Source of the DNA: Planctomycetota bacterium
GTDB taxonomy: Bacteria; Planctomycetota; UBA1135; GCA-002686595
Reading direction: 5' to 3'
Assembly (NCBI GenBank): GCA_012959785.1
Contig: DUCM01000010.1
Location: 288,721 to 352,720, forward strand
Length of the DNA: 64,000 nucleotides
Below the pieces are notes generated by a model, which was given only the letters and a program-made list of their open reading frames with translations, was not told where the DNA came from and ran no database searches. A program made the position numbers and the translations under genes. Below, piece by piece: positions 27,239 to 36,104 of this stretch. Every line of letters begins with the position of its first letter. The stretch's first letter is position 1.

Positions 27239-30200
27239 ATGATTTCCGGGAAACACAACTATTGGCCTATTCTCTGTGGACTCACCCTGTGGATTTCCGG
27301 CTGCTCCAGCGGCGCCGGTGAGGCACCTGGGCAGGTATCCAGCGCCGTACAGGATCTGACGCTCGACCCCGACGGCCGAACAACCACGATCATTTTCTCC
27401 CGTGCGCCCGGCCCGCTTCTGGCGGCAAACTTTTCCGCCAGCGGCGGCCAGACGGTGCTTTCCGTCTCGTCTACGGGCAACACAGCCGCCGTGGTCTGGG
27501 ACCAGCGCGTGAGCCCTCTGCACCAGGTGTCGATCAGCGGCATCGGTGGCTTCACCGGCGGCATTTCGAGCGTGGGCACCAGCGACAATTCCGTGCCGAG
27601 TTTTACCATCAGCGCCGCCAACATGCAGGCCAGCGGTGGCGACACCCTCGAAGTTACCTTCAGCGGCCCGCGGGTTGTGGAAGTCGACGCCGAGGATCCG
27701 GCCAACTGGTCGCTTTCGATCAGTAGCACACAACTCGACCTCGCTGGTTCGACCTTCGCCCTCGATCCCGTGACTCAAGTCATGGACATCACCCTGGGAG
27801 CGAGTGCATCGCTGCACGCAAACTTCAACCTGGCGGCTGATGCGCTCACCAGCGTGGCCGATGTTTCGCTCTCCACGAGCCCCGTGGTCGGTTCGGCCAG
27901 CGGCGACAGCGCGGCTCCCCTGCTCGACAGCGTCGTGCAAAACCTCGGCGATGATGAGTTCGGCCGCACGGTGGACTTCACCTTCGACGAAGCCATGGAC
28001 TCGACCTTCAGCGTTTTGGCTTCCAACTTTCAGGCGCCCTCGAACACCGCCACCTCGGCCAGCCAGCCGAGCGCGGGCCTCCTGCGCGTGACCTTCGTCA
28101 ATCCGGTCATCCCCGGTGTAGACCAGGTGACCCTCAGCAACATGATGGATACCCACGGCAACTTGGCCGCCTCCGGTGCCCAGATCGTGACCCAGCCTGC
28201 ACCGGCGTCCAATGCCTTCAGCACTCTGAACGCCGTCACCGTCAGCAACCTCCTCGGCGATCACATCCTGGCTGACTTCGACCAGGCCTTTGATCCTTCA
28301 TCCGCAGAGAATGCGGCCAGTTGGACCCTGGTAGTCGATGGCATCGCGAGAGTGCTTTTGGATCAAGCCCTGAGCTATGATTTTGCAGCCAAGAGCCTGC
28401 GCATCAACCTTGACTTCGACATGCTGAACGACGACCTCTTCAGCTTGACGGGCAACAGTGTGCTCGAGGTCGACGGTGAGCTCTTCAGCGGTGTGACCAA
28501 CGGAATCGTGGCCGGTGACATCCTTGCGCCCACGATCCTCGAAGTGCTGCAAAACCGTGTTCAGGACCCCAGCGGCCAGACTCTCGATATAACCTTCTCC
28601 GAGGACCTCGACGGTGCCGCCGTTGGCGTGCTCGGCAACTGGACCGTGGGCAGCCTGACTGTAAGTACGGCCACCCTGCTCGGCACCCCGCGCATCGTGC
28701 GCTTGACCCTGACCGGCGGTCCGGCCGTTCCGGGGCTCTTCAACCTGGGTGCTTCGGGCCAGACCGACCTTGCGGGCAACACCATGGCAATCGCCGCGGG
28801 AGAGGTCATCACCTCTACCGACAACACGGCACCGGGCCTGAGCGCTTCCAGTTCGAGCGCCCCCGCTGGCGCGAATAACGACAGCGTCCTCGTGCACTTC
28901 AATGAGGACATGGTGGGCAGCGGCGTGGAGACCTCTTCCTACTGGAGCCTCGAGTCGCCGCTGGGCACTCCCATCGACCTCACCGGAGCCAGCATCGTCT
29001 ACAACGACGTCACCCGCCGGGCGACCTTGACCCTCTCGAATCCCGCCAACGGATTCTTCAAGGGCGGGGACGACTATTCCGTGACGCTCACCACGATGAC
29101 CGACATATCAGGCAATGCCCTCGCGGCGGGTTCCGCGACCGGTACCGTGACGGGCGAGGAGGTTCGGCCCTACGCTCATGGCGCCTTGAGTGACTTTGAT
29201 CCGGTAGTGCCCACGGCCACGGTCTACTTCAGCGAACACATGGACCTGCTGGACGATCTCTACGACGCTGCCAGTAATACGGATGGCGCGCGCTACATGG
29301 TCCGTGACAACACGGGCAGCCTGCGCGGCCTGCCGACTTCGGCCACAGTTCTCGACGACGGCCTGGGTGTCCAGTTGGGGTTCGGCTTCGTGCTCAACTC
29401 CGGAGACACCATCGATGTGATGGGCGCCACGGACCTCGTGGGCAACTTCGCCTTTCCCGCCCTGGCCCTGCCCCTTGGTGCGAAGGATCTCCTCGAGCCC
29501 GGGCTCGCGCCCCTCGGTAGCTCCTTGGTGGCGGTTTCTGGAGTGCGCAACGACACGGTTCAGGTCGTGTTCGACCGCGGCATGAACCCCTGGGGCATCG
29601 AAGATCCGGCGCACTACGGTCTCACTACGGGCGGCAACCCCGTCGACTTCTCGGGCGCCACGATTGTGTTCGATGGCGTGGACACCGTTGACATCACCTT
29701 CGAGAGCCCTAACTCCCCTTCCTTGCAGTCGAGCAGCCTCTACGACTTGCAGGTGGATGGCCTCTCTAGCTCTCAGGGCGTGGCCATGACAGTTCCCAGC
29801 CTTGAGGCTGGCATCGCGGTCAGCGGGGACATCACAGCCCCCCTGATTGGTGCGGGCAATGTGCTCGTGGACCCCGCAGTCTCCAATTCCATGCTGGTGT
29901 TTGCCGACGAGCCCCTGGACCCGACTACGGCCGAGGACACGACCCGCTGGAACTGGGCCCATGACAGTCCTCCCGTGGCGGAGTTCCCGACTCAAGCCAC
30001 CCTCATCAGCCCTTCGGTACTGCGCCTGACCTTTGTAAGCACTGTGATCGGTGGGCAGACACTGAACTACCAGATCCTCGACCTTGCTGGCAACCAAGCC
30101 ATGGTGAACTTCGATACCGTGCTCGCGGCTGACCAAGCCCACCCGATCCTGGTTTCGGCCCGCGGCACGGCCGTCGCCGGGTCCGGCGGGGACTACATCA

Positions 30201-30769
30201 CCGTCGTCTTCAATGAGCCGGTGGACCCCTGGACCGCCCTCGATGCCGTAAACTACACCGTGACCAACGGCACCAATCCGGTGTCGGTGAGTGGAGCCGG
30301 AGGCTGGTACAATAGCTTGGGCCTCTCGGCCAACTTGTTCCTGACCCCTGGCGACGAGTTCGATACCAACCAGGCGGTGACCATCACGGTCTTGAATGTG
30401 TCGGATCACAGCGGCAATGTCATTCCGGTTCCGTTCTCTCTCGGAGGAACGGTCGGCGGAGACAACACGCCTCCCACCGCGCTCACTGCCTTCACCAATT
30501 ACCGCATCGATCCCACCGGTCTGCTGGTGGATGTGCTCTTCAGTGAAGCACTCGCTCCTGGCTTCGTGGGCAACCAGTTCAATTGGCAAGTGACCGGCGG
30601 CAGCAGCCATGTTGTTCTCGGCCTGCTGCCTCAAGTTGACGAGAATGTCTGGCGCGTGGTCCTCTCCGGGCCCCTGGGCAATGGCGAGGAGCTGAGCATC
30701 CTGCCTGGCCTGGCGGACTTGGCTGGCAACGCGGCGTTGCTTGCCACCCCGGTGGATGTGACCGAGTAG
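27239..30769 (+). CDS. Very large lipoprotein with repeated Ig-like (SbsA/Big-5 type) domains
   Basis: 1176 residues from the ATG at 27239, which has GAGG 8 bases upstream and starts a lipoprotein signal: a hydrophobic run then the lipobox ISGC (Cys at about residue 22). In-frame ATGs at 27167 and 27218 would put extra residues before the signal. The body holds about ten diverged repeats of some 100 residues, each with a strand pattern such as LDITFSEDLD, VLVHFNEDM, VQVVFDRGM or ITVVFNEPVD followed later by DLAGN or DHSGN; this is the SbsA-type Ig fold. It is probably a surface-anchored, extended protein, perhaps adhesive or structural. Asp/Gly content is high and Cys nearly absent outside the lipobox. 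Confidence 0.85.
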   Translation: MISGKHNYWPILCGLTLWISGCSSGAGEAPGQVSSAVQDLTLDPDGRTTTIIFSRAPGPLLAANFSASGGQTVLSVSSTGNTAAVVWDQRVSPLHQVSISGIGGFTGGISSVGTSDNSVPSFTISAANMQASGGDTLEVTFSGPRVVEVDAEDPANWSLSISSTQLDLAGSTFALDPVTQVMDITLGASASLHANFNLAADALTSVADVSLSTSPVVGSASGDSAAPLLDSVVQNLGDDEFGRTVDFTFDEAMDSTFSVLASNFQAPSNTATSASQPSAGLLRVTFVNPVIPGVDQVTLSNMMDTHGNLAASGAQIVTQPAPASNAFSTLNAVTVSNLLGDHILADFDQAFDPSSAENAASWTLVVDGIARVLLDQALSYDFAAKSLRINLDFDMLNDDLFSLTGNSVLEVDGELFSGVTNGIVAGDILAPTILEVLQNRVQDPSGQTLDITFSEDLDGAAVGVLGNWTVGSLTVSTATLLGTPRIVRLTLTGGPAVPGLFNLGASGQTDLAGNTMAIAAGEVITSTDNTAPGLSASSSSAPAGANNDSVLVHFNEDMVGSGVETSSYWSLESPLGTPIDLTGASIVYNDVTRRATLTLSNPANGFFKGGDDYSVTLTTMTDISGNALAAGSATGTVTGEEVRPYAHGALSDFDPVVPTATVYFSEHMDLLDDLYDAASNTDGARYMVRDNTGSLRGLPTSATVLDDGLGVQLGFGFVLNSGDTIDVMGATDLVGNFAFPALALPLGAKDLLEPGLAPLGSSLVAVSGVRNDTVQVVFDRGMNPWGIEDPAHYGLTTGGNPVDFSGATIVFDGVDTVDITFESPNSPSLQSSSLYDLQVDGLSSSQGVAMTVPSLEAGIAVSGDITAPLIGAGNVLVDPAVSNSMLVFADEPLDPTTAEDTTRWNWAHDSPPVAEFPTQATLISPSVLRLTFVSTVIGGQTLNYQILDLAGNQAMVNFDTVLAADQAHPILVSARGTAVAGSGGDYITVVFNEPVDPWTALDAVNYTVTNGTNPVSVSGAGGWYNSLGLSANLFLTPGDEFDTNQAVTITVLNVSDHSGNVIPVPFSLGGTVGGDNTPPTALTAFTNYRIDPTGLLVDVLFSEALAPGFVGNQFNWQVTGGSSHVVLGLLPQVDENVWRVVLSGPLGNGEELSILPGLADLAGNAALLATPVDVTE

Positions 30770-30823
30770 CCCTTCAATGATCTAGGAACTATCGAAAAGG
30801 CCTGGACCTCCAGGCGCTAGCCG

Positions 30824-30859
30824 GGCCCGGCCCTCCGATGCGAGGGGCGGGCCTGTTTT
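30824..30859 (+). terminator. Intrinsic terminator after the Ig-like lipoprotein gene
   Basis: GGCCCGGCCCTC (30824-30835) pairs with GAGGGGCGGGCC (30842-30853) with one mismatch and a 6-base loop, followed by TGTTTTCTT. A smaller hairpin, GCCTGG/CCAGGC, lies just before it at about 30800-30815. It ends the lipoprotein transcript before the GTPase operon. Confidence 0.75.
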
Positions 30860-31022
30860 CTTGGGCGGCCGGGCTAGGAGTGGGGGGGGGCAGGAGGGAT
30901 CCCTCCAGTCTGCTTCAGATTTGGGCGACCAGCACCCGATACGACTTGGGGGAGATGGACGAGGTACCCCTCGGAGCCCGTCGCATTCCTCATCCAGAGG
31001 GCGCTGAATCGAGAACCAAAGT

Positions 31023-32108
31023 ATGACTGTCAATGAAGAGCGGCTCCTGGTGGACGATGTTGTCACCGCCCTGACCGCCCCTCAGCAAGAGGGGCAGCCT
31101 GCGCAAGATCTGCGCGGGCAAATGGAGCGCGCAGCTGACGAGTTCGACAAGCGCACGGCCCTGGCTTTTGGGCGTGCCCTGGTGGACAGCCTGTGCGAAG
31201 ACCCGGCCGATGTCAGACGCCTCGAGGCGCTCTTGATCCTGGGCCTCGCCCACCCCCACATCCTCGGTCTCTACCAGGTTTCCCTGGCTGCCGAGGGGCG
31301 TCGGTTGAGTGTTCTCCTGGAAAACTGTGGCGAACACGAGCGCGCTCGCAGCATCCTCGAGCTACTGGCCCAGCACGCGCCCAACGACCGTTCGATCCAG
31401 CAGGATCTCTCGAGCATGGCTCGACGCTTTGGCGAGGTGGATGAGCTGATCGAGCGTTGCCTCTTGCGGGCCGATGAAGAGGTGGCGGCCGACAATCCCA
31501 TGGAGGCCATAGCCTGGCTCCAGGAGATCTTGCTCCACGACCAGACTCGTCGTGATGTGGCCCGCATGATCCGCGACCTGCGCTTCGCGGAAGTAGAAAA
31601 GACCCAACTCAAACAGCGCCGCAACCGCCTGGCGGGCGTGCTGATGGCCGTCTCGGCGGTGATCTCGCTCTTGTTCGTACGCGAGTGGCGCATTTTCGAG
31701 CAGTACGGCGCCTTGCCGGCGCTGGCTTCCTCCACGGCAGACACCCCACGCGCCCACGAACTAAACGAGCGCCTTGCAGGCCTCGACCAGTTGTTGGCGA
31801 AGAACCAGCTCTGGCTCGGGATGTTCTCCGTTACCAGGGAACGGCGCGACTTGCAGCGCGAGGCTGACAAGCTGGCCAACAGTGCAAGTGAGCGCAACCT
31901 GCGCCTGGAAAAGATCGCCTACCAGCGCCAGGCCATGGCCGAGTCTGCCCGCTTGAAGGGTCTCGACGCTGTGACCCAGGTGAGGCTGGGCGACGCGTTG
32001 TTCCAGTTCGAGCGCTCCCTGGATCTGGGCGCTCTGGATTGGGATCGACGCAGTCGTATCAGCGCCAACATCGTGGCCATCGAGGAACTCCTGGAGCAGC
32101 GCAAGTGA
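31023..32108 (+). CDS. TPR-like protein with one membrane helix, first gene of the MglA-roadblock operon
   Basis: 361 residues, not assigned to a named family. The N-terminal 200 residues are alpha-helical with TPR-like spacing (AFGRALVDSL, LLENCGEHERARSILELLAQHAPNDRSI, AIAWLQEILLHDQ). One hydrophobic helix follows at about 204-222 (LAGVLMAVSAVISLLFVRE). The remaining 135 residues are charged and helical, probably coiled coil (RRDLQREADKLANSASERN). The topology suggests a membrane scaffold with a helical domain on each side. It overlaps the next gene by one base (TGATG), so it belongs with the GTPase and roadblock proteins. Confidence 0.72.
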   Translation: MTVNEERLLVDDVVTALTAPQQEGQPAQDLRGQMERAADEFDKRTALAFGRALVDSLCEDPADVRRLEALLILGLAHPHILGLYQVSLAAEGRRLSVLLENCGEHERARSILELLAQHAPNDRSIQQDLSSMARRFGEVDELIERCLLRADEEVAADNPMEAIAWLQEILLHDQTRRDVARMIRDLRFAEVEKTQLKQRRNRLAGVLMAVSAVISLLFVREWRIFEQYGALPALASSTADTPRAHELNERLAGLDQLLAKNQLWLGMFSVTRERRDLQREADKLANSASERNLRLEKIAYQRQAMAESARLKGLDAVTQVRLGDALFQFERSLDLGALDWDRRSRISANIVAIEELLEQRK

Positions 32109-33214
32109 TGTTTGGCTCCCTCCTCAAGCGCGGCAAGGTGCGCGCCGCCGTAAAAAACCTGAGCGCCGATCCGAGCGCCAAGAATTACTCGGCCCTGGCC
32201 CGCGCCCATGCGGCCAGCCTTCAGCTGAGCGATGTCCGCAAGGTCTGCGAAGAGGGTCTGGTGGCTTTTCCCGCCGATGCCGCTCTGCTGCGTCTGCGCG
32301 ACCGTGCCGAGACGCTCCAGCGCGAGGACCGCGTGCGAGACTTGCAGCGGCTTCTGAAGGCCGGACCGCGCACAGCCTATTGGAAGGAATTGTGCGAGAT
32401 TCACCTGCGCGCCAAATGCGTGGCGCGCGCCGAACAGGTGGCCGCGGAGTGGTTTCGCGCTACACAAGCTGCCGACGCGCTTTGCTATCAAGCCCGTGCT
32501 CGCGCCGAACGCTATTTCAGCGACCGGCGACGCGATGATGCGCGCCGAGCTCTCGAACTCGCTGACCAGTGCCTGGCGCGTGCCAGCGGGGATGCACGGC
32601 CGCTCAGGTTGCAGCTCTCTATCTACACGCGCTGTGGTGCCTGGAACGAAGCTCGCCGTGCCTTGGCCCGGCTCCTGGAACTGTACCCCGGAGATCCCGG
32701 TCTCGAGGCGCGCTTTCGCACCGCTGCGGCCCTGGCTGGGAGTACTCGGAGCCTGGACGCAGCCTTGCGCGAGGTCGAGCGCACGGGGCAGTTCGAAGGC
32801 GACGACAACCAACGAGAGGGTGAGAGTCCCACGGCCAGTGTGCGTCCGCTGCTAAAGCAATTGGCTGCCGAGGAGCGAGTGCAGGGTGCCTTCTTCGTGC
32901 GTGGCAGCACCGCCCTGGTGCAAGGCCCCAAGGGGGCCACTGCCGAGCGCCAGGCTCGCGGCGTGCGCGAATTACTCTCCACAAGTCGTGCTGCGGCGCG
33001 CCGTCTCGGTCTGGGGCAAGCCCTTGAGATCAATCTGGAGGGCGACTTCGGCGTGCTCAGCATCTCACCGAGCAGCGCTGGCGCGGCGGCTCTTTGGACC
33101 GACGAGTTTCCTTCGAGCCAGCACCTCGAGGATCTGGCCGTCCTGGCCGGGTTCGCCGACCAGGCCGCCGCAGATGCCGCGGGCTTTAACTACGGCCACG
33201 AGACACAAGCATGA
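32108..33214 (+). CDS. TPR-like protein with C-terminal roadblock/LC7-type domain
   Basis: 368 residues from the ATG at 32108. The first 230 residues form helical pairs of the TPR type (YSALARAHAASLQLSDVRKVCEEGL, ALELADQCLARASGDARPLRLQL, GAWNEARRALARLLELYPGDPG). After a Glu/Ser linker, about residues 255-360 follow the roadblock pattern: ERVQGAFFVRGSTALVQGP, an amphipathic helix RGVRELLSTSRAAARRLGLG, then EINLEGDFGVLSISP. Roadblock proteins bind small GTPases of the MglA family. The link to TPRs is inferred from sequence pattern and position. It overlaps the next gene by 4 bases. Confidence 0.68.
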   Translation: MFGSLLKRGKVRAAVKNLSADPSAKNYSALARAHAASLQLSDVRKVCEEGLVAFPADAALLRLRDRAETLQREDRVRDLQRLLKAGPRTAYWKELCEIHLRAKCVARAEQVAAEWFRATQAADALCYQARARAERYFSDRRRDDARRALELADQCLARASGDARPLRLQLSIYTRCGAWNEARRALARLLELYPGDPGLEARFRTAAALAGSTRSLDAALREVERTGQFEGDDNQREGESPTASVRPLLKQLAAEERVQGAFFVRGSTALVQGPKGATAERQARGVRELLSTSRAAARRLGLGQALEINLEGDFGVLSISPSSAGAAALWTDEFPSSQHLEDLAVLAGFADQAAADAAGFNYGHETQA

Positions 33215-33765
33215 AGCGAGTCCTGGAACCCCTGGCCCATGTGCCCGGCGTGCGCCGCGCGCTCTTGATCTCCCACGATGGCATGCCCATCGTTAGTCTG
33301 ACCCCCGAATCCTCGGCTGGCAGTAACACGCAGGGAACGCCCTGGCATGACTCGGCCGACGACTCCGAGGCCTTCGCTGGCCTCGCGCTCGGTTGGCTGG
33401 CCGAGGTGCAACGGGTCCTCGATCCCATGAGCTGGACGGTGCCCGTGCGCCTGGTGTTGCGGGCCGCCCGGGGCACCTTGGTGCTCGTGGTTTGCGAACG
33501 AATGGTGCTCTCCGTCGAGCTCGACCCGGGCATGGCAGCTGAAGAGCTGCGCCTGCCCACCGCTGCGGTGCTAGGTCGCCTGGAGCGCACCTTGCGCAGC
33601 AAGAGCCAGCCGAAAGTTCCCGCCGCTGAGTCAAGCGAGGAGATCCCGGGGATATTTCCCGGGGTCGCAACGATCTCTATCGATCAAGAAACAACTGCTC
33701 CTGCCCCCTCCGCGGGGCCCAACAACTCCACCGAGAACAACTCCACCGAAAGTGAGGTCGCCTGA
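33211..33765 (+). CDS. Roadblock/LC7 (MglB-like) protein
   Basis: 184 residues. The N-terminal 125 follow the roadblock fold: LAHVPGVRRALLISHDGMPIVSL, a helix EAFAGLALGWLAEVQRVL, and the strands VRLVLRAARGTLVLVVCERMVLSVEL. About 60 residues of Ser/Pro/Asn-rich tail follow, ending NSTENNSTESEVA. MglB-type proteins act as GTPase-activating or exchange partners of MglA in Myxococcus and Thermus. The gene overlaps its upstream neighbour (ATGA) and lies 19 bases before the GTPase gene, which supports a functional pair. Confidence 0.75.
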   Translation: MKRVLEPLAHVPGVRRALLISHDGMPIVSLTPESSAGSNTQGTPWHDSADDSEAFAGLALGWLAEVQRVLDPMSWTVPVRLVLRAARGTLVLVVCERMVLSVELDPGMAAEELRLPTAAVLGRLERTLRSKSQPKVPAAESSEEIPGIFPGVATISIDQETTAPAPSAGPNNSTENNSTESEVA

Positions 33766-33784
33766 GCGATCCGATATTCGAGCT

Positions 33785-35002
33785 ATGGTTCAAATCAATT
33801 TTGCAGATAAGCAGGTCAACGCCAAGATCGTCTACTACGGCCCGGGAATGTCGGGCAAGACCACCAACCTCGAGGTCATCCACCAGCGCGCCCCGGAAGC
33901 CAATCGTGGCGACCTGACGAGCATCAGCACCGACGGCGATCGCACCTTGTTCTTTGACTTCATGCCCCTCGACCTGGGCATGGTGGCGGGCATGCGCACC
34001 TGCTTTCAGGTCTACACCGTGCCGGGGCAGGTTTACTACTCATCCACGCGCAAGCTAGTGCTGCAAGGCGTCGACGGTGTGATCTTCATCGCCGACTCAT
34101 CGCCCAACATGATGGAAGAGAACCTCGAGTCCATGCGTGACCTCGAAGCCAACCTGGCCGAGTACGGCCGCGCTGCGGGCGAGCTGCCCATGGTGATTCA
34201 GTACAACAAGCGAGATGTGCCCGGCGCCCTCTCGATCGCGGAACTGGAAGAGCAACTCAACACCCGCGGGGTGCCCGCGTTCGAAGCCATCGCGAATACG
34301 GGCCAGGGGGTCTTTCCGACCCTGAAGGCCGTGGCGGCAGCGGTGCTCGACAGCCTGCACCACCAATCCGGGAGCAGCCAGGAGCAGCCCGCTGCGGCGG
34401 CCGTTGCCCAGTCAGATCCCGTTGCAAAGCCCGAGCCCGTGGCGACCTGCGAGCCAGCGCCTGCGCCGAAACCGACCCTCGAACTCACCTCGCAGCCCAC
34501 GGCGGTCGCACCACCAGCTCGCGCGCCTGAGCCCGAGCCCAGCGTGTCTGCACTTCCCGAACCCGAACCTGTGGCACCCGCGCCCGAAGCCGCTCTCGGA
34601 CTCCAACTGATTCAAGACACGCCGGCACCTCCGCCGGCTGCCGCTCCCGCGCCTGCCCTCGCGCTGCAACAGCCCTCGGCTCCCAAACCTGCACCCCAGG
34701 TAGCTCCCGCGGCCATGTCCCTGCCGACACCGGTCGAGGCCTGTCTCAGCGTGGCTGCCAAACCGCAAGTGCGGGCTCCAAAAAGAGTCAGCTCCCCGAT
34801 GGCGGTCCAACCCGGAGAGGCTCTTGCGGCGGCTCCCCGGCCAGCGAGTTCCCACAAGTCTTTTCCTACCCGTTCTCAACCAGCGCAACCCACGCCCAAG
34901 AGACGCAACAAGAAGAAGGGCGTGTTCATGACGATCGTGATCGTGGCTGCCTCGGTGGGCTTCGGTGCCGCCCTTGGCAGCATTGTGCTCTGGCTCTTCT
35001 AA
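33785..35002 (+). CDS. MglA-type small GTPase with proline-rich linker and C-terminal membrane anchor
   Basis: 405 residues from the ATG at 33785. Residues 1-195 are an MglA-like GTPase: P-loop GPGMSGKTT (19-27), switch region with ISTDGDRTLFFDF, the family-typical TVPGQ (78-82) in place of DxxGQ, and NKRD (141-144). Gly21 and Gln82 line up with residues known to be important in Myxococcus MglA. Residues 200-380 are a Pro/Ala/Glu linker, basic near its end (KRRNKKKG), and 382-405 is a hydrophobic helix at the extreme C-terminus, ending VLWLF. MglA proteins are normally about 195 residues and soluble, so the anchor is unusual. It would tether the GTPase on the cytoplasmic face. Confidence 0.9.
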   Translation: MVQINFADKQVNAKIVYYGPGMSGKTTNLEVIHQRAPEANRGDLTSISTDGDRTLFFDFMPLDLGMVAGMRTCFQVYTVPGQVYYSSTRKLVLQGVDGVIFIADSSPNMMEENLESMRDLEANLAEYGRAAGELPMVIQYNKRDVPGALSIAELEEQLNTRGVPAFEAIANTGQGVFPTLKAVAAAVLDSLHHQSGSSQEQPAAAAVAQSDPVAKPEPVATCEPAPAPKPTLELTSQPTAVAPPARAPEPEPSVSALPEPEPVAPAPEAALGLQLIQDTPAPPPAAAPAPALALQQPSAPKPAPQVAPAAMSLPTPVEACLSVAAKPQVRAPKRVSSPMAVQPGEALAAAPRPASSHKSFPTRSQPAQPTPKRRNKKKGVFMTIVIVAASVGFGAALGSIVLWLF

Positions 35003-35015
35003 ACAGGCAATACCC

Positions 35016-35522
35016 ATGGTCTCTGACGAAAAACTGCGCCAGGCTCAGCTGGTTTTCTACACCGAGGACATCGCGGCCATCGAGCAAGAGCTCGACGGCT
35101 TCCTCGAGCTCTCTGGCGCACGCAGCGCTCTGCTCATCGATCGCAGCGGGCACCTCGTGACTCGCCGCGGCGAATCCATCGGTCAATCGGCAGAAGCAGT
35201 AGCCGCTCTGGCCGCAGGGTCCTTCGCGGCCACTCGTGAGATGGCGCGCCTCATGGGAGAAGACGAGTTCGACTCGCTCTTTCACCAAGGTAAGCGCGAG
35301 AGCATTCAGATCTCGCCGATCGGCGACCGGGCCCTTTTTGGCGCTATCTTCGATGACCGCAGCAACCTGGGGCTGGTGCGCTTCTATGCCAGCGAGAGCC
35401 AGGAGCGGCTGAAGCAATTGTTCGACGAGATGGCTCTACGGGCCGAGTCCCGGGATCCGGCCGAGGAGCTGGCCGCGGACTTTTCCACCAGCGCCTCGGC
35501 TGCCCTGGACGAGCTCTTCTGA
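35016..35522 (+). CDS. Roadblock/LC7 (MglB-like) protein, last gene of the GTPase operon
   Basis: 168 residues from the ATG at 35016, 13 bases after the GTPase stop. The roadblock pattern is clear: FLELSGARSALLIDRSGHLVTRRGE, the helix SAEAVAALAAGSFAATREMARLMG, then ESIQISPIGDRALFGAIFDD and the final strand LGLVRFYA. This is the closest of the three roadblock proteins to canonical MglB. It probably acts as a partner or regulator of the membrane-anchored GTPase. A short Ala/Ser/Glu-rich tail ends the protein. Confidence 0.82.
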   Translation: MVSDEKLRQAQLVFYTEDIAAIEQELDGFLELSGARSALLIDRSGHLVTRRGESIGQSAEAVAALAAGSFAATREMARLMGEDEFDSLFHQGKRESIQISPIGDRALFGAIFDDRSNLGLVRFYASESQERLKQLFDEMALRAESRDPAEELAADFSTSASAALDELF

Positions 35523-35794
35523 GCCCTCAGGGCCCTTGGCGGCCCTCTGGATCCTCGCCTGGCCCCCCGGGGGCCCTTCTTGGGGGGTGAATCATGGGGC
35601 TGGAGGCCCCCCCCAGAAAGAGATTGGGCCAGAAGCCTGGGGTGGGGGGGGGCTTGCGCGCCGGCCCTGAGGGCGCTAGGCTCTTCGCGCTTCCTGCGGG
35701 AATCGAGTCCCGCTTCTCCCTTTCAGCATCCCAGTGGCCCACCGGCCAGCACCTCTGGACACGAGTCCGCAGGGTCAATAGGAGTCTCCGAGTC

Positions 35795-36025
35795 ATGGCA
35801 CGAGTTTGCGAGTTTTGCGGCAAGGGCACAAAGACCGGCGGGTCGATCGCCCGGCGTGGCTTGCCCAAGAAGAAGGGCGGCGTCGGCCTGCGTATCACCA
35901 AACGCACCAAACGCACCTTCAAGCCCAACATCCAGCGCGTACGCGCCCTGGTCAACGGCGCGGCTACCCGGGTCAAAATCTGCACCCGCTGCCTGAAGAG
36001 CGGCAAGATCAAGAAGCCCGCCTGA
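35795..36025 (+). CDS. rpmB: 50S ribosomal protein L28
   Basis: 76 residues from the ATG at 35795, with AGGAG 10 bases upstream. The start MARVCEFCGKGTKTG and the core KRTKRTFKPNIQRVRALVNG are typical of L28. Two CxxC pairs (CEFC near residues 5-8, CTRC near 65-68) show the zinc-binding form. It is preceded by about 270 bases of GC-rich sequence without a gene and followed by a good terminator, so it is transcribed alone. Confidence 0.96.
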   Translation: MARVCEFCGKGTKTGGSIARRGLPKKKGGVGLRITKRTKRTFKPNIQRVRALVNGAATRVKICTRCLKSGKIKKPA

Positions 36026-36072
36026 GCCTCGACCTCCTCCGGCCCCCTTTCCCGGGCGCGCCTAGATAGCAA

Positions 36073-36104
36073 AGCCTGGACCGCCCGGTTCAGGCTACTT
36101 TTTT
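36073..36104 (+). terminator. Intrinsic terminator of rpmB
   Basis: AGCCTGGACC pairs with GGTTCAGGCT (10 base pairs with one G-U) around a GCCC loop, followed after two bases by six T. It is 48 bases after the rpmB stop. Confidence 0.88.
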
